6,674 nucleotides of DNA from Planctomycetia bacterium (GTDB taxonomy: Bacteria; Planctomycetota; PLA2; JAEUHO01), in NCBI GenBank assembly GCA_030618975.1, contig JAUXCH010000286.1, positions 1 through 6,674 of the forward strand, in the 5' to 3' direction. Below the pieces are notes generated by a model, which made no database searches, was not told the DNA's origin, and worked only from the letters and a program-made list of their open reading frames with translations. A program made the translations under genes and the position numbers. Below, piece by piece: positions 5,394-6,674 of the stretch. Position 1 is the stretch's first letter. The number at the start of each line of letters is the position of its first letter.

Positions 5394-5801
5394 ATGAGCA
5401 CCGAGCTCGGCAGCGGACCTGAGACCACCGGCCTCGTCCAACGCGTGCAGGAGACGGTTGACGCGACGATCGCGACGTGCATCGGGGTTCCACGTTCGAC
5501 TGTGGACAGTTGGCTGAAGCGCGCGCCCCAGGTGATCACGACGGTGTCGCGCCCGAGAGCCTCACCCTCCGCGCTCCGCCTGCTCGGCGCCAAATTCGAG
5601 CGCACGTCGCGCGCCTGACGGCCATGCTGCGCGTCTCCTTCGCGGTCTTCCGCCTGATCCAGTCCGCCGACTCCCGCCTTCGCGTCCCCCCATGGCTGCG
5701 CCAAGGCGCGGCTGCTCCGGCCATCGACCGCTACTCGAATCGACGCCCGCGGAGGCCATCCCGAGGGCTGTGCGCCGCACGGTCTCAGTCCCAGGTCCCC
5801 T
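5394..5801 (+). pseudogene. Decayed transposase N-terminal fragment (helix-turn-helix plus following helices)
   Basis: From the ATG at 5394 the frame encodes a short DNA-binding segment in which ATIATCIGVPRSTVDSWLKR (24-43) is a typical transposase helix-turn-helix, resembling the N-terminus of DDE integrase-type transposases. The frame then stops at 5618. The expected continuation appears in another frame at 5585-5690 (RRQIRAHVARLTAMLRVSF, a leucine/arginine helix) and then returns to the first frame at 5700-5723 (AKARLLRP) and 5781-5801 (GLSPRSP), each resembling successive blocks of the same kind of protein (A-K-x-R-L-L-R and L-G-L-S-P-S-R). At least two frameshifts are needed, and the catalytic domain is absent. 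This is a dead remnant, not a functional gene. The exact limits and family are uncertain; no terminal inverted repeats were found. Confidence 0.55.
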
Positions 5802-5861
5802 GTGACCACCGTGTCGAGTTCTGGAGCGCAACGTCCCGAATGTCGTCACGTAGCACGGCGA

Positions 5862-6674
5862 CTACCGGCAGGCTGGGGCGCCACCGGAGAGGGCCTGCGG
5901 GGGCTCACCGAACCGGATCACGACCTCGTAGACCCGGGCCCCCACCGGCGTGTCCACGAAGCGCACGATGAGGCGATCCGCGGCGATCTCGACGGCCGCC
6001 ACGTCCCGGCCCCGAGTGTGAACGACGCGCGCCGAGGCGAAGTCGACGCCCTCGGGCAGGTACCGCGTGCTCCCCTCGTTGGGGATCTCACGTTTCCGCT
6101 GCGGGTCCCAAGGCGTGTCGTTCAGCAGCACCTCGCCGCGAGGCCACCCCCAGTGGCGGTGCCGCCACGTCGCCTTCTCGGCCGTCACGAGGATCTCGTC
6201 GCTGCCGTCGATCGTCGCGCGGATCGAGAGCTCCACGAACCGATGTGAGCGCTCGAGGAGAACCGAGAACTCGTAGAGATCGGTGCCGTTCGGGTTGTCC
6301 GCGATGCGCACCGTCACGGAGGTCGGCCCCGCGCTGAGGGTCACGACGTCGCGGCCGTTCGTCTTCACGAGGCGAGCCGTCGAGAAGTCCACGGGGACGG
6401 AGAGGTAGGCCGTCGCGCCCCGATTGAGAAGGACGGGGTTCTCGCGCGGGGTCCACGACACGCCGCCCAACCGAACGGTCGTCTTCGACGTCCCCCAGTA
6501 GACGTTCTCCCACCGCGCCTCCTCGGCGCCGATGACGATCCTCTCGGAACCGTCGATGCGCCCGGAGAACGTGAGCCGCACGAGGCGATCCTCGGACGGG
6601 CGGGTGATCGGTGCTCGCACGAGCAGCCCGAGGGCGTCGAGGTCGGCTCCGTGCCGGCCGCAGATCCCCGCGAC
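5862..6674 (-). CDS. Partial protein: end of a jacalin-like lectin domain plus two copies of a ~110-residue domain (N-terminus beyond right edge)
   Basis: The frame is open from the right edge to the TAG at 5862, with 270 residues visible. Residues 1-20 (VAGICGRHGADLDALGLLV) match the last strands of a jacalin-like lectin domain, where G-R-x-G-x-x-L-D-A-L-G is typical. Two copies of a domain of about 110 residues follow, at 31-141 and 146-256, offset by 115 residues. Both carry I-D-G-S-(E/D), a W followed by an x-W-G turn, a V-D-F-(S/A)-x-A-R-(L/V)-V core, G-R-D-V and a closing Y-E strand. Copies of this unit are familiar to me from secreted proteins of environmental bacteria, but I cannot name it. 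Such proteins are usually exported and bind carbohydrate or surfaces; the signal peptide, if any, lies outside the window. Codon use is strongly GC-ending, like the left-hand operon. It converges with the transposase remnant. Confidence 0.75.
   Translation of the reverse strand, partial: VAGICGRHGADLDALGLLVRAPITRPSEDRLVRLTFSGRIDGSERIVIGAEEARWENVYWGTSKTTVRLGGVSWTPRENPVLLNRGATAYLSVPVDFSTARLVKTNGRDVVTLSAGPTSVTVRIADNPNGTDLYEFSVLLERSHRFVELSIRATIDGSDEILVTAEKATWRHRHWGWPRGEVLLNDTPWDPQRKREIPNEGSTRYLPEGVDFASARVVHTRGRDVAAVEIAADRLIVRFVDTPVGARVYEVVIRFGEPPQALSGGAPACR

Noticed and set aside
1..6674. CRISPR array, rRNA genes or complete insertion sequence
   Set aside because: No regularly spaced repeats, no rRNA-like conserved blocks and no intact transposase with terminal inverted repeats were seen.

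Overview
The DNA is GC-rich and gene-dense, and almost every codon in the flanking genes ends in G or C. The gene content points to a high-GC environmental bacterium, most likely a member of the Planctomycetota, with Myxococcota-like lineages as an alternative. That content is a DUF3187 outer-membrane-type protein, an MGDG/UgtP-type glycolipid synthase, a secreted protein with a jacalin-like end followed by a tandem domain, and a decayed transposase of a type I associate with such genomes. The assignment rests on recall of protein families and was not checked by a search.

Left part (1-2108, minus strand): a two-gene operon. A GT28-type diacylglycerol glycosyltransferase (951-2108) is followed by a DUF3187 protein with a signal peptide (951 running off the left edge). 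The two share one base (TGATG), so they are probably translated in a coupled way.

Middle left (2350-3692, minus strand): an unrecognised exported protein of 389 residues. Its middle section loosely resembles the core of a secretin. It is preceded by a possible 68-residue membrane-anchored cysteine-containing protein whose 3' end overlaps its start by 34 bases. About 560 bases upstream (3693-4255) hold no convincing gene; a short stretch there resembles the 3' end of a tRNA, possibly a relic attachment site.

Middle right (4256-5329, plus strand): a compact three-gene cassette with overlapping genes. The first gene looks like a Tse2-type ADP-ribosyltransferase toxin and carries plausible R...S-x-S...E catalytic residues. 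The second is a small protein with a helical, acidic N-terminal half, the best immunity/antitoxin candidate. The third is a 132-residue beta-rich protein I do not recognise. This cassette is the most interesting part of the window. Its codons end in A or T far more often than those of the flanking genes, and it lies between the tRNA-like scrap and a decayed transposase (5394-5801), which suggests an acquired island.

Right end (5862-6674, minus strand): the C-terminal part of a larger protein. It has the end of a jacalin-like lectin domain followed by two copies of a domain of about 110 residues.
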